Shown here piece after piece: positions 8,448 to 16,519 of a DNA stretch of 54,528 bases. The position numbers and the translations under genes are program-made. Source of the stretch: Bacillota bacterium. GTDB taxonomy: Bacteria; Bacillota; Clostridia; Acetivibrionales; DSM-1351. The stretch spans positions 1-54,528 of the forward strand of contig JAEWAX010000103.1 in NCBI GenBank assembly GCA_023391425.1. Reading direction: 5' to 3'. A model generated the notes under the pieces. The model searched no databases, was not told where the DNA came from, and was given only the letters and a program-made list of their open reading frames with translations. Every line of letters begins with the position of its first letter. Positions within the stretch are counted from its first letter, which is position 1.

Positions 8448-9911
8448 ATGAAAGTACATAATATAATTTCAAGCTTAAAAGAATATATTATAATTTCACA
8501 TTTAAGAAATAACAGAGTAGTACTTAAAATTGAAAAGAGCATCTATTCAGAGTTAATTGTATGGTTACTTATATGTTTAATTATAGCAAGTGCATTTTGC
8601 GCTATTTGTATTCCTAGTTTTCAATCGCTGGGTATTTTTGAGCAGAAGCATGTGAATTATGAAAATGCAAGAATAGAAGCATCCCAAGAAATTCAAAATT
8701 TTATTGATGATCTATATGAATTTTCAGATGAGTCTGATCCCTTTCTTAAGGGAGAGGTGTCAAATATGCAAGGCGAAGCCTATTTGGTGGATAACAAGGG
8801 TACTGTTATTGTAGCTGGTGATGAGAACACAGTGCCTTCGCTGCAGATAGATTTAGGAGTGTGGAGACAAAATGCAAAAAATGGAAACAGGGGTGCGCAG
8901 TTTTTTGTTTGCTATCCTTTGCTTATAAATAATCAAATACACTATATACTTCAGAACACAAAACTTTATGGGAAGATAACCTATTCGTCTGAAGTGAGTT
9001 ATATGATATCTGGTTTACTTGCAGTTGTGGTGTTTTTTATACTGGTTTTTCTGGGTATAAGAAAAAAGATAAGATATATTGAATATCTAGCTAGTGCAGT
9101 TGATAAAATTTCGAAGGGTGATTTAAACTATCAGGTTACTTTAAGCGGAAATGATGAGCTTACTCAGGTGGCAGGCAGTATTAATGAAATGGAAGAGAGT
9201 TTGCTTAGAAAGATTGAATATGAACGAAAAGAAGAGCGTGCAAATAGAGAATTAATCACCAATCTGTCCCATGATTTTAAAACACCTGTAACCATTATAC
9301 TTGGCTATATAGATATTCTCAGAAGTAAACAATTCAAGGATGAAAAAGAACATGATACATACTTGGAAACGGCTTATCAAAAGGCGGAATCGTTACGTGA
9401 AATGATATTGAAGCTATTTGAATTGATTGATACAGGAAAAGGAAGTCAGACTCTCGTGCGTAGTGAGGTAAATCTCTCCCGACTGCTTCGGCAAATTGTA
9501 TTAGAACATGAGCCTCTAGCTGAAGAAAGAGGACTTTCGGTTAAAACTGACATCCGAGAGGAAAAATTGATGGTCTCTCTCGACTTAGAAAAGATAACAA
9601 GCGTGATGAATAACCTAATGATTAATGCGTTGAAATACTGCTCAGAAAAAGGTGAGATACATGTTACTCTGGAAAAGGGAGAAAGTAGTGTGCTGTTGAC
9701 AATAAATAATACCTGTAGTGAGATGAAAGAAGATGATGTAGAAAATCTGTTTGAAAAATTCTATCGCGGAGATAAGGCAAGAAACAGTACAATTGAAGGT
9801 AATGGTTTAGGGTTAAGTATTGTAAAGAATATTGTCGAACTTCATGATGGAAAAATATGGGTTGAATATGCTAATGGTGAAATTTCTTTTATCATTAGAT
9901 TAAGGAGGTAG
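8448..9911 (+). CDS. Sensor histidine kinase (VanS-like layout)
   Basis: A 487-residue membrane kinase. A first membrane helix lies at about residues 34-58, an extracellular loop of about 120 residues follows, and a second helix lies at about 182-206. Then come a HAMP segment, the dimerisation box with phosphorylated His at residue 275 (NLSHDFKTPVTIILGY), the N box (MNNLMINALKYC) and the G2 box (GNGLGLSIVKNI). AAAGAGG six bases ahead fixes the ATG at 8448; a longer in-frame reading from 8370 lacks a ribosome site. Its stop codon overlaps the ribosome-binding site of the response regulator that starts two bases later, so the two are translationally coupled. The ligand is unknown. Confidence 0.92.
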   Translation: MKVHNIISSLKEYIIISHLRNNRVVLKIEKSIYSELIVWLLICLIIASAFCAICIPSFQSLGIFEQKHVNYENARIEASQEIQNFIDDLYEFSDESDPFLKGEVSNMQGEAYLVDNKGTVIVAGDENTVPSLQIDLGVWRQNAKNGNRGAQFFVCYPLLINNQIHYILQNTKLYGKITYSSEVSYMISGLLAVVVFFILVFLGIRKKIRYIEYLASAVDKISKGDLNYQVTLSGNDELTQVAGSINEMEESLLRKIEYERKEERANRELITNLSHDFKTPVTIILGYIDILRSKQFKDEKEHDTYLETAYQKAESLREMILKLFELIDTGKGSQTLVRSEVNLSRLLRQIVLEHEPLAEERGLSVKTDIREEKLMVSLDLEKITSVMNNLMINALKYCSEKGEIHVTLEKGESSVLLTINNTCSEMKEDDVENLFEKFYRGDKARNSTIEGNGLGLSIVKNIVELHDGKIWVEYANGEISFIIRLRR

Positions 9912-9913
9912 GT

Positions 9914-10606
9914 ATGGAGGCAGGAACAATACTGATTGTAGATGACGAAAAGGATATTCGGGATATTGTAGGAATTTATCTTGAGAATAGTGGCTATCGT
10001 ATCATAAAGGAAGAAGATGGACAAAAAGCGTTAGAATTGCTAGAGCAAGAAAAGATTGATTTGGCTATAATTGATGTCATGATGCCGAGGATGGATGGAG
10101 TTCAATTGTGCATGAAAATTCGAGACAGTAGAAATCTTCCGATTATTATGTTGTCAGCAAAGAATCAAGATATGGATAAGGTGCTTGGCCTATCTGCTGG
10201 AGCAGATGACTATCTTGCAAAACCTTTTAATCCAGTAGAGCTACTTGCGAGGGTTCGCGCACAATTACGTAGATTTAACGAACTAAATCCGAATAGTGGT
10301 AATAATGGCGTGCTAAAATATAATGGATTAACCTTATACCTTGAAAATCATAAAGCTATGCTTGATGACAAGGAGGTTAGGTTAACTCCAACAGAGTTCG
10401 CAATTTTGAAGTTGTTATGGGAAAACAAAGGAGTTGTGTTTTCAACCGATCGGATATACAATCGCATATGGTCAGAAGAAGAGTACGAGGTTGATAATAC
10501 AGTGATGGTACATATTAGAAATCTTCGAGATAAGATAGAAAGAGATAAGAAGAACCCAACTTATATTAGGACGGTTTGGGGTGTGGGATATAAATTTGGA
10601 GATTGA
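9914..10606 (+). CDS. OmpR-family response regulator (VanR-like)
   Basis: A 230-residue regulator. The receiver domain has the acidic pair at residues 10-11, the phospho-acceptor Asp54 (IIDVMMP) and the conserved Lys103 in LAKPF. A winged-helix DNA-binding domain fills residues about 130-230 (LTPTEFAILKLLWENKG; VHIRNLRDKIE). It is the partner of the kinase just upstream. The 10-bp direct repeat ahead of the M20 gene at 6716 is a plausible target, which would make the peptidase-kinase-regulator group self-controlled. Confidence 0.93.
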   Translation: MEAGTILIVDDEKDIRDIVGIYLENSGYRIIKEEDGQKALELLEQEKIDLAIIDVMMPRMDGVQLCMKIRDSRNLPIIMLSAKNQDMDKVLGLSAGADDYLAKPFNPVELLARVRAQLRRFNELNPNSGNNGVLKYNGLTLYLENHKAMLDDKEVRLTPTEFAILKLLWENKGVVFSTDRIYNRIWSEEEYEVDNTVMVHIRNLRDKIERDKKNPTYIRTVWGVGYKFGD

Positions 10607-10674
10607 GGTTATAATGAGTGCATTTGCAATAGGGCTTGAGTTTTTTATTAAACTTATAACAGGGGGTTAAATTA

Positions 10675-11412
10675 GTGTCTGAGCAGAGTATTAAATGTGA
10701 AGGTCTATTTGAAAAAACAATTCTACTTGTTGATGATGAAAAAGATATAACCAATCTGCTTGAGGAAGTATTGCGTAAGGATGGATTTAAGAAAATTCTA
10801 AAAGCTTCCAGTGGGCAGGAAGCCGTAGAACTATGTAAAATTTATCAGCCAGATACGGTTGTCCTGGATATTATGTTTCCTGATATTGACGGGATAGAGG
10901 TATGTAAAAAAATTCGAGAATTCTCATATTGCCACATTATGTTTTTATCCTCCAAAAACGATGATATAGACAAAATACTTGGTCTCAGCAGCGGGGGCGA
11001 TGATTATGTAACAAAGCCATTCAGCCCAAGAGAAATTGTGTTTCGTATCAAAGCACAGCTTCGCAGACAACAATACAGCAACGTGGGGAAAAACGACATA
11101 AAACTGGAAATTCTCATAGGCGATTTGAAAATTGACACCGAAGGCTGCATGGTATATAAAAACGGCAAGGAGCTGGAACTGACAGCAAGAGAATTGGGAT
11201 TACTTCGTTACCTTGCTGAGAATCCGAACAAAATCATCAGCAAAGAACGTCTATATGAACAAGTCTGGGGTGAGGACAGTATAGGCTTCGATAACGCTGT
11301 CATGGTGCATATCCGGCATATACGTGAAAAAATAGAAGATGATCCGGCTAGTCCAAAGCTGCTACAAACTGTAAAAGGGCTTGGATACAGGCTCGTGAAA
11401 AGGGTTGAATAA
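10675..11412 (+). CDS. OmpR-family response regulator of second two-component system
   Basis: A 245-residue regulator starting at GTG behind a GGGGG ribosome site. It has an N-terminal extension of about 13 residues, the acidic pair at 20-21, phospho-acceptor Asp65 (VLDIMFP), the lysine in VTKPFSP, and a winged-helix domain (ELTARELGLLRYLAENP; VMVHIRHIREKIED). Its kinase starts directly after its stop codon. Coding composition is slightly GC-richer than the preceding system, consistent with a separate origin. The 21-bp repeats at 12811 and 12889 near the downstream transporter are candidate targets. Confidence 0.93.
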   Translation: MSEQSIKCEGLFEKTILLVDDEKDITNLLEEVLRKDGFKKILKASSGQEAVELCKIYQPDTVVLDIMFPDIDGIEVCKKIREFSYCHIMFLSSKNDDIDKILGLSSGGDDYVTKPFSPREIVFRIKAQLRRQQYSNVGKNDIKLEILIGDLKIDTEGCMVYKNGKELELTARELGLLRYLAENPNKIISKERLYEQVWGEDSIGFDNAVMVHIRHIREKIEDDPASPKLLQTVKGLGYRLVKRVE

Positions 11413-12819
11413 ATGAAACAGTCAAGATATAAATCTGTATTTCATATATACGTTATTTTCTTCATTCTGCTAATCGGATCGTTTGTGGCAGGGTTTTGCA
11501 TGATACTTTATAACATCACCATACAAAAACCAGATGGACAGATTACTATCAGTAACTGGCCTATTGATTTTACGAGGAATTTCTCTGAATACATAACTTT
11601 TGCGGATAATACGGCCCAGATAAAGCAGTCTGGTCTTAATCTGTTACAGGAAAACAGACTATGGCTTCAGATTATCGATACAAACGGAAACGAAATTCAA
11701 AGTTTTTATAAGCCACAAGAAATTCCGGTGCATTATTCTCCTTCGGATTTTCTTGATATATATCAGAATGGGACAAGAAATTATTCGGTATTCTTAGATA
11801 GTATTCACTCGGACAAGATGGAGTGGACATATATTATAGGTTTTCCTGTGCACATTTCTAAAATCACCATGTATGTCAATAAAGACAGATTTGCTACGGT
11901 CAAACCTATTGCTCTCGTTATGACATGTGTTATGCTGTTTATATTAATAATATCGGGATTCGTTTATAGCTTTAGAATTACAAAGCAGATGGAACGGATG
12001 AGAAAATCCATCAGAGAAATTGCTTCGCGTACCTATCTGCCTGTTGTGAATAACAGCTCATTTGGCGATGTTTATGAGGAATTAAGTGTTTTGAACTCGG
12101 AAATCAAGTCAAGTGATGAGGCAAGGGCAAAAAACGAAAAGCTACGCGAGGAATGGATCTCCAATATCACCCATGATTTAAAAACTCCTCTGTCACCCAT
12201 CAGGGGATATGCTGAACTTATTTCTGATATGGAATGTAAAACAGGGTCTGAAGAGATAAGAAAATATGGTGACATTATTCTGAAAAATACAGCTTATGCC
12301 GAGGAACTAATCAACGATTTAAAGCTTACCTATCAGCTTAAAAATGAAATGCTTCCGCTCCATAAGAGCAACCAAAACATTGTCCGTTTCACTAAAGAGC
12401 TTGTGATTGACCTACTCAATAATCCAGAATATGAATCAAGGAAAATCTCTTTTTTCAGCTCCAGTGAAAATATAGAGCTTTCGTTTGATACAGTGTTATT
12501 AAAACGTGTACTGAACAATCTGCTTATCAATGCGTTGATACATAACAGCGAGGATACCGTGGTTTCAGTTTCTATCAAGGTGGAGGATAAAATTCAAATT
12601 AGCATACAGGATAATGGCCGTGGAATGACAAAGGAAGAACTGGACAATTTATTTGTCAGGTATTATCGTGGAGACAATATGGAGGCAAAACCAGAAGGCT
12701 CAGGTTTGGGAATGGCAATTGCCAAACAAATTATTGAACTGCATGGGGGTAGCATTTTTGCAGAAAGCAAGCAAGGCTCAGGTACGTGTATCACTATTGA
12801 GTTCCCTACTCAAAATTAA
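11413..12819 (+). CDS. Sensor histidine kinase of second two-component system
   Basis: A 468-residue kinase whose ATG directly abuts the stop codon of its regulator. The first membrane helix is at about 12-34 and the second at about 163-185, with a roughly 130-residue outer loop. A HAMP region follows, then the phosphorylated His at residue 254 (NITHDLKTPLSPIRGYAEL), N box (LNNLLINALIHN), G1 (DNGRGM) and G2 (GSGLGMAIAKQI). The last codons and stop lie inside a 21-bp repeat that recurs 78 bases downstream, before the ABC transporter. Context suggests it senses the compound handled by that transporter; the ligand cannot be read from sequence. Confidence 0.92.
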   Translation: MKQSRYKSVFHIYVIFFILLIGSFVAGFCMILYNITIQKPDGQITISNWPIDFTRNFSEYITFADNTAQIKQSGLNLLQENRLWLQIIDTNGNEIQSFYKPQEIPVHYSPSDFLDIYQNGTRNYSVFLDSIHSDKMEWTYIIGFPVHISKITMYVNKDRFATVKPIALVMTCVMLFILIISGFVYSFRITKQMERMRKSIREIASRTYLPVVNNSSFGDVYEELSVLNSEIKSSDEARAKNEKLREEWISNITHDLKTPLSPIRGYAELISDMECKTGSEEIRKYGDIILKNTAYAEELINDLKLTYQLKNEMLPLHKSNQNIVRFTKELVIDLLNNPEYESRKISFFSSSENIELSFDTVLLKRVLNNLLINALIHNSEDTVVSVSIKVEDKIQISIQDNGRGMTKEELDNLFVRYYRGDNMEAKPEGSGLGMAIAKQIIELHGGSIFAESKQGSGTCITIEFPTQN

Positions 12820-12831
12820 GATTAAATTAAG
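12811..12831 (+). repeat. 21-bp repeat, copy 1 (over kinase stop codon)
   Basis: The 21 bases here recur exactly at 12889-12909. Each copy contains two TTAAG boxes eleven bases apart, the spacing expected for an OmpR-type regulator dimer. Copy 1 overlaps the stop codon of the kinase gene. Confidence 0.7.
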
Positions 12832-12888
12832 TTTCATAAGATTGTGAATTAAGGTTGCAGGTCTACACTTGCATTATTTCAAATGATT

Positions 12889-12909
12889 CAAAATTAAGAT
12901 TAAATTAAG
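12889..12909 (+). promoter_or_regulatory. 21-bp repeat, copy 2, probable regulator site before transporter
   Basis: Exact second copy of 12811-12831, with paired TTAAG boxes at an 11-bp period, lying 116 bases before the likely permease start. Binding by the regulator encoded at 10675 is inferred from position and box spacing. Confidence 0.5.
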
Positions 12910-12923
12910 GCTAGCTAAAAGAT

Positions 12924-12976
12924 AAAAAAAGATTGATGGCTTATATTGATAAATGTAAGTCATCAATCTTTTTTTT
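12924..12976. terminator. Bidirectional terminator-like stem
   Basis: An A-rich run leads into AAGATTGATG-g-CTTA, a short loop, then TAAG-t-CATCAATCTT and eight T residues. It separates the kinase from the permease gene, so the transporter needs read-through or its own promoter. Confidence 0.75.
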
Positions 12977-13024
12977 CTTGGATTGAAAACGAATCTAAAC
13001 TTAATAGAGAAAGTAGGTGCATGT

Positions 13025-15526
13025 TTGAAAATTATTCTAAAGTACATTTTAAACAATATCAAAGAGAGGAAACTCAGGACAGCGGTAATGCTGCTGTCCA
13101 TAATTCTGTCAACAACCCTGTTGTTTGTATCGCTTGCCATTGGCGATTCTTATAACAGTGCCCAACAAAAAATGGCAAAAGGTTTTGCAGGAACAGCAAC
13201 CATATCGGTTTCGGCAAAACCGGACGCAAGTGGCAATATGGTGTGGATTTCAGAGGGAGAAATACCTAAGCTTGCATCCATAAAGAATGAAGTAGGTTTT
13301 TTAACGGCATCGGCATTATACAGTGATGATGACTATTATGAGAACTTTGATCTCATTGCAGCCAACTTAAATGAACTGGCCACCATCAACAAGCCCCGGT
13401 TGGTTGATGATGCTGAGCTTACGGATTTTACCGGATATAGTATTGTTTTACCTGAGAAATTCACAGCCAAATATGGCATTAAGCCAGGGGATGCCATGAC
13501 ATTAATAATTGGCGGAAAGGAGTATGATTTCAAGCTTGCCGCCATCGCGGCTTATGATAAGGTGTTCCTTAGGCAAACAAGAGGATTTAACGCTTTAGTT
13601 CCTAAAGAAACTCTTTCGGAAATATTAAAAGCTTCAAATGGCAACAGCAAGATATTAATAGAACCTGCCATAGGGGTTGCTACTGATGTATTGAAATCAG
13701 AATTAGCATCCGCTATGTCTCAGAAACGTTACAGTGTAACAAAAACCTATGACCAAGCACAGGTTGCAGCAGCTGCAAAACAAAAAGCACTGCCGTGCTA
13801 CCTTATCAGCTTTTTTTCCCTTATTATGAGTGTTTTTATTATTTTCAGCAGCTATAAGGTTATCACAATGGAGCGACTGCCAGTGATTGGAACCTTCCGT
13901 AGCATCGGTGCCACCGAAAAGGCAACTACAAAAATATTGATGATTGAGAGCCTGTTATATGGAATTATCGGAGGGCTGATAGGTATACCACTGGGTTACG
14001 GGACGCTGAAGCTGATGCTTGAAGGATTGGGGGAATCTCTAGAAATAGGTATTGAAATACCTATTGTGGTTTCTCCACTAAATATCCTACTATCCTGTAT
14101 CGTAGCAGTTGCAGTTTCACTACTCAGCGCCTATATTCCTATACGTAGAGCAAGCAGTCTCCCTGTGAAAGATGTGGTTTTGGGAATGGTGGAAGAAAAG
14201 AAAACCTCAAACAAAACAAAGCTCGGTTTTGGAATTGTGCTTTTTATTCTGTCTCTCGCCCTTCCGATGATTCCAGGTGATAAAAACGATAATCTTCTCA
14301 TGGCTGCAGGCGGCTTCTCTTTACTAGGACTAATTGTAGCTACAATTATTGTAATACCTTTAATAGCAGACACTTTATCATATGTGTTCGAACGTGTTTA
14401 CGGTGTGATTCTGGGTAACGAAGGTAAACTCGCAGCCCGAAATATGAGACAGAATAAAAACATCAATCAGAACATAACTCTTTTATTTATAAGCCTTTCG
14501 GCAGTAATTGTAATCAGTGTAGTGACAAGCTTTGCCATCTCCTACATTTGCGACGTATTTGGCGGAGGAGCGTTGAACGGAACAGTCAGTGGTGACATGA
14601 GCACTGAGTTTATAGAGAAAGTCAAAAGCATTGACAGCATTGAAAAAGTCTCGGCTGTTTACGAACTGGATAACAAAATCAGCGCAGACAGTGTTTTATT
14701 AGGGCGGACAGAAGGGCTGGAGGATTTGAGCTTGCATAATTTTATGCTTAATATCAAGTACGAGAATGAAAAAACACAAAAATATATTGAAGACAAATTT
14801 GATAAAGACAGAAATATCCTGTTTAGCAGAGATTGCTTGAAAAAGCGCAAACTAATTGTCGGGGATACTATAAGCCTTAGTTATAACGGACAGGCTTACA
14901 AGTATAAGATCATTGGCAGTTTCATATCTCGTGCCGATAATTCGGAGGCCTTCATCCCTGGCAAATATGCAAAGAGTGATTTTAACTCGGTTAACTACGG
15001 AACACTGACTTTTACTGCCACTAATCCAGAAGCAGTGATAGTCCAGATTCGAAATTTGTTCGGAAACAAATATAATTGGAGCCGCACTATCGAGGAATTC
15101 TATGAAGACACTATGGGTGTTGTTAGTGCGTTTTTGGAGCCTATGAAAAAACTCACCTACTTTATCCTTCTGCTTGCAACCATAGGAGTTATTAATAACC
15201 TGCTCATCAATTACATTCAAAAGAGACGTGCAATTGCCATGTACAAATCTGTCGGTCTAAGCAACAAGCAGAATGTCAAAATGGCATTGATTGAAGGCTT
15301 TACATCGGGGGTAATCGGCGCGGCAATAGGGCTTTTTGTATCGTATATGGAACTAAAGACAATATTTATTGTGGCAGGGCCAAAAATTTCCGTGGAACCG
15401 GAGTTTAGTGCTGGGGTATTTATCATGACTGGACTTGCTGGAATCGTCATTACTTTGGTGGGTTCCATCGTGCCAATACTAAAAGGCTCTAAAATGAAGC
15501 TTGTAGAAGAAATAAAATTTGAATAG
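13025..15526 (+). CDS. FtsX-type ABC transporter permease
   Basis: An 833-residue membrane protein with the MacB/FtsX layout: one N-terminal helix (LSIILSTTLLFVSLAIG), a large outer domain, three helices at about residues 255-385, a central helix pair, a second outer domain and three C-terminal helices. The repeated ...RSIGATEKATTKILMIESLLYG and KSVGLSNKQNVKMALIEG blocks are the cytoplasmic coupling segments of FtsX domains. I prefer the TTG at 13025, which has GTAGGTG ahead, over the in-frame TTG at 12983, which sits just after the terminator. The ATPase follows 19 bases downstream. Such pairs next to a two-component system often expel or sense cell-envelope peptides. Confidence 0.88.
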   Translation: MKIILKYILNNIKERKLRTAVMLLSIILSTTLLFVSLAIGDSYNSAQQKMAKGFAGTATISVSAKPDASGNMVWISEGEIPKLASIKNEVGFLTASALYSDDDYYENFDLIAANLNELATINKPRLVDDAELTDFTGYSIVLPEKFTAKYGIKPGDAMTLIIGGKEYDFKLAAIAAYDKVFLRQTRGFNALVPKETLSEILKASNGNSKILIEPAIGVATDVLKSELASAMSQKRYSVTKTYDQAQVAAAAKQKALPCYLISFFSLIMSVFIIFSSYKVITMERLPVIGTFRSIGATEKATTKILMIESLLYGIIGGLIGIPLGYGTLKLMLEGLGESLEIGIEIPIVVSPLNILLSCIVAVAVSLLSAYIPIRRASSLPVKDVVLGMVEEKKTSNKTKLGFGIVLFILSLALPMIPGDKNDNLLMAAGGFSLLGLIVATIIVIPLIADTLSYVFERVYGVILGNEGKLAARNMRQNKNINQNITLLFISLSAVIVISVVTSFAISYICDVFGGGALNGTVSGDMSTEFIEKVKSIDSIEKVSAVYELDNKISADSVLLGRTEGLEDLSLHNFMLNIKYENEKTQKYIEDKFDKDRNILFSRDCLKKRKLIVGDTISLSYNGQAYKYKIIGSFISRADNSEAFIPGKYAKSDFNSVNYGTLTFTATNPEAVIVQIRNLFGNKYNWSRTIEEFYEDTMGVVSAFLEPMKKLTYFILLLATIGVINNLLINYIQKRRAIAMYKSVGLSNKQNVKMALIEGFTSGVIGAAIGLFVSYMELKTIFIVAGPKISVEPEFSAGVFIMTGLAGIVITLVGSIVPILKGSKMKLVEEIKFE

Positions 15527-15545
15527 ATATTAAGGAGATTGAATT

Positions 15546-16226
15546 ATGAATAACAATAATATTGCCATAGAAGGCAGAAAGATAACCAAAGAATATAGTA
15601 TGGGAAATGCCGTTACCAAAGTTCTTAATGATATTTCACTGCAAATTGTACAGGGTGAATTTGTCTCAATTATGGGACCTTCCGGCTCGGGCAAAAGTAC
15701 GCTGCTATATATACTGGGGGGATTGGATAGTCCTACCTGCGGAAGTGTATTTTTGAGTGGTGAGGATATTTCAAAGTTTGATGATAATAAAAAAAGTGTT
15801 ATGCGTCGCAGAAACATAGGGTTCATATTTCAGTTTTATAACCTGATTCCAAATTTGAATGTAGAAGAAAATATTCTTCTTCCCATTCTTTTAGACGGTG
15901 AAAATATAAGGGATTATAGAAAAGAGTTGAATAATATCCTCGAAATAGTAGGTCTTACAGACAGGAAAAAACATACTCCAAGAGAATTATCGGGAGGGCA
16001 GCAGCAACGTGTGGCAATTGCCAGAGCACTTATAAATAGCCCTGAGATTATTTTTGCGGATGAGCCAACCGGAAACTTGGACAGTAAGACTGGCACTGAG
16101 ATAATGAAGCTTCTTCAAGAGATTAATAGGGAGAGCAATAAAACAATTATTATGGTAACGCATTCCGCCGATGCCGCAGCATACAGCGGCCGAATTATAA
16201 GCGTCAGGGATGGTGTGATTGCTTGA
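15546..16226 (+). CDS. ABC transporter ATP-binding protein (MacB/LolD type)
   Basis: A 226-residue ATPase with Walker A (GPSGSGKST), Q-loop (FIFQFYNLIPNLNVEENI), signature (LSGGQQQR), Walker B (IIFADEPTGNLD) and the switch His (MVTHSADAA). Its length and NLIPNLNVEENILLP segment are typical of the MacB/LolD branch that drives FtsX-type permeases by mechanotransmission. AAGGAG lies ahead of the ATG. It forms a pair with the preceding permease. Confidence 0.95.
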   Translation: MNNNNIAIEGRKITKEYSMGNAVTKVLNDISLQIVQGEFVSIMGPSGSGKSTLLYILGGLDSPTCGSVFLSGEDISKFDDNKKSVMRRRNIGFIFQFYNLIPNLNVEENILLPILLDGENIRDYRKELNNILEIVGLTDRKKHTPRELSGGQQQRVAIARALINSPEIIFADEPTGNLDSKTGTEIMKLLQEINRESNKTIIMVTHSADAAAYSGRIISVRDGVIA

Positions 16227-16273
16227 GATGACAAGGCTTACACATGTCAATTGGTTTTAAAGAGGTATAGCAG

Positions 16274-16317
16274 TAGTCAAAGGCATCCTTGCCGATAGGT
16301 AAGGATGCCTTTGACTA
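16274..16317. terminator. Perfect 17-bp stem after ABC operon
   Basis: TAGTCAAAGGCATCCTT and its exact reverse complement enclose a 10-base loop, 48 bases after the ATPase stop. No T tract follows on either strand, so it may act as a transcript-stabilising hairpin rather than an intrinsic terminator. Confidence 0.6.
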
Positions 16318-16410
16318 TTAAGAAGAATCAGGTTTTATATTAAAGATGTTTAGGACACAAATACACATATGGATAATGCTGTAATATACGCATTCTGCTG
16401 TTTAACAAAT

Positions 16411-16440
16411 TTGTTGCATAGCTTTGTTTAATAGTATAAT
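16411..16440 (+). promoter_or_regulatory. Sigma-A-like promoter of acyl-CoA synthetase gene
   Basis: TTGTTG and TATAAT are separated by 18 bases, about 80 bases ahead of the preferred start at 16520. Confidence 0.5.
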
Positions 16441-16519
16441 ATTAAAAGAATAAATGGATACAAATATTGGTACTATAATACATATAAACAAATGCATTAA
16501 AGAAGGGAATAAACGAGCA

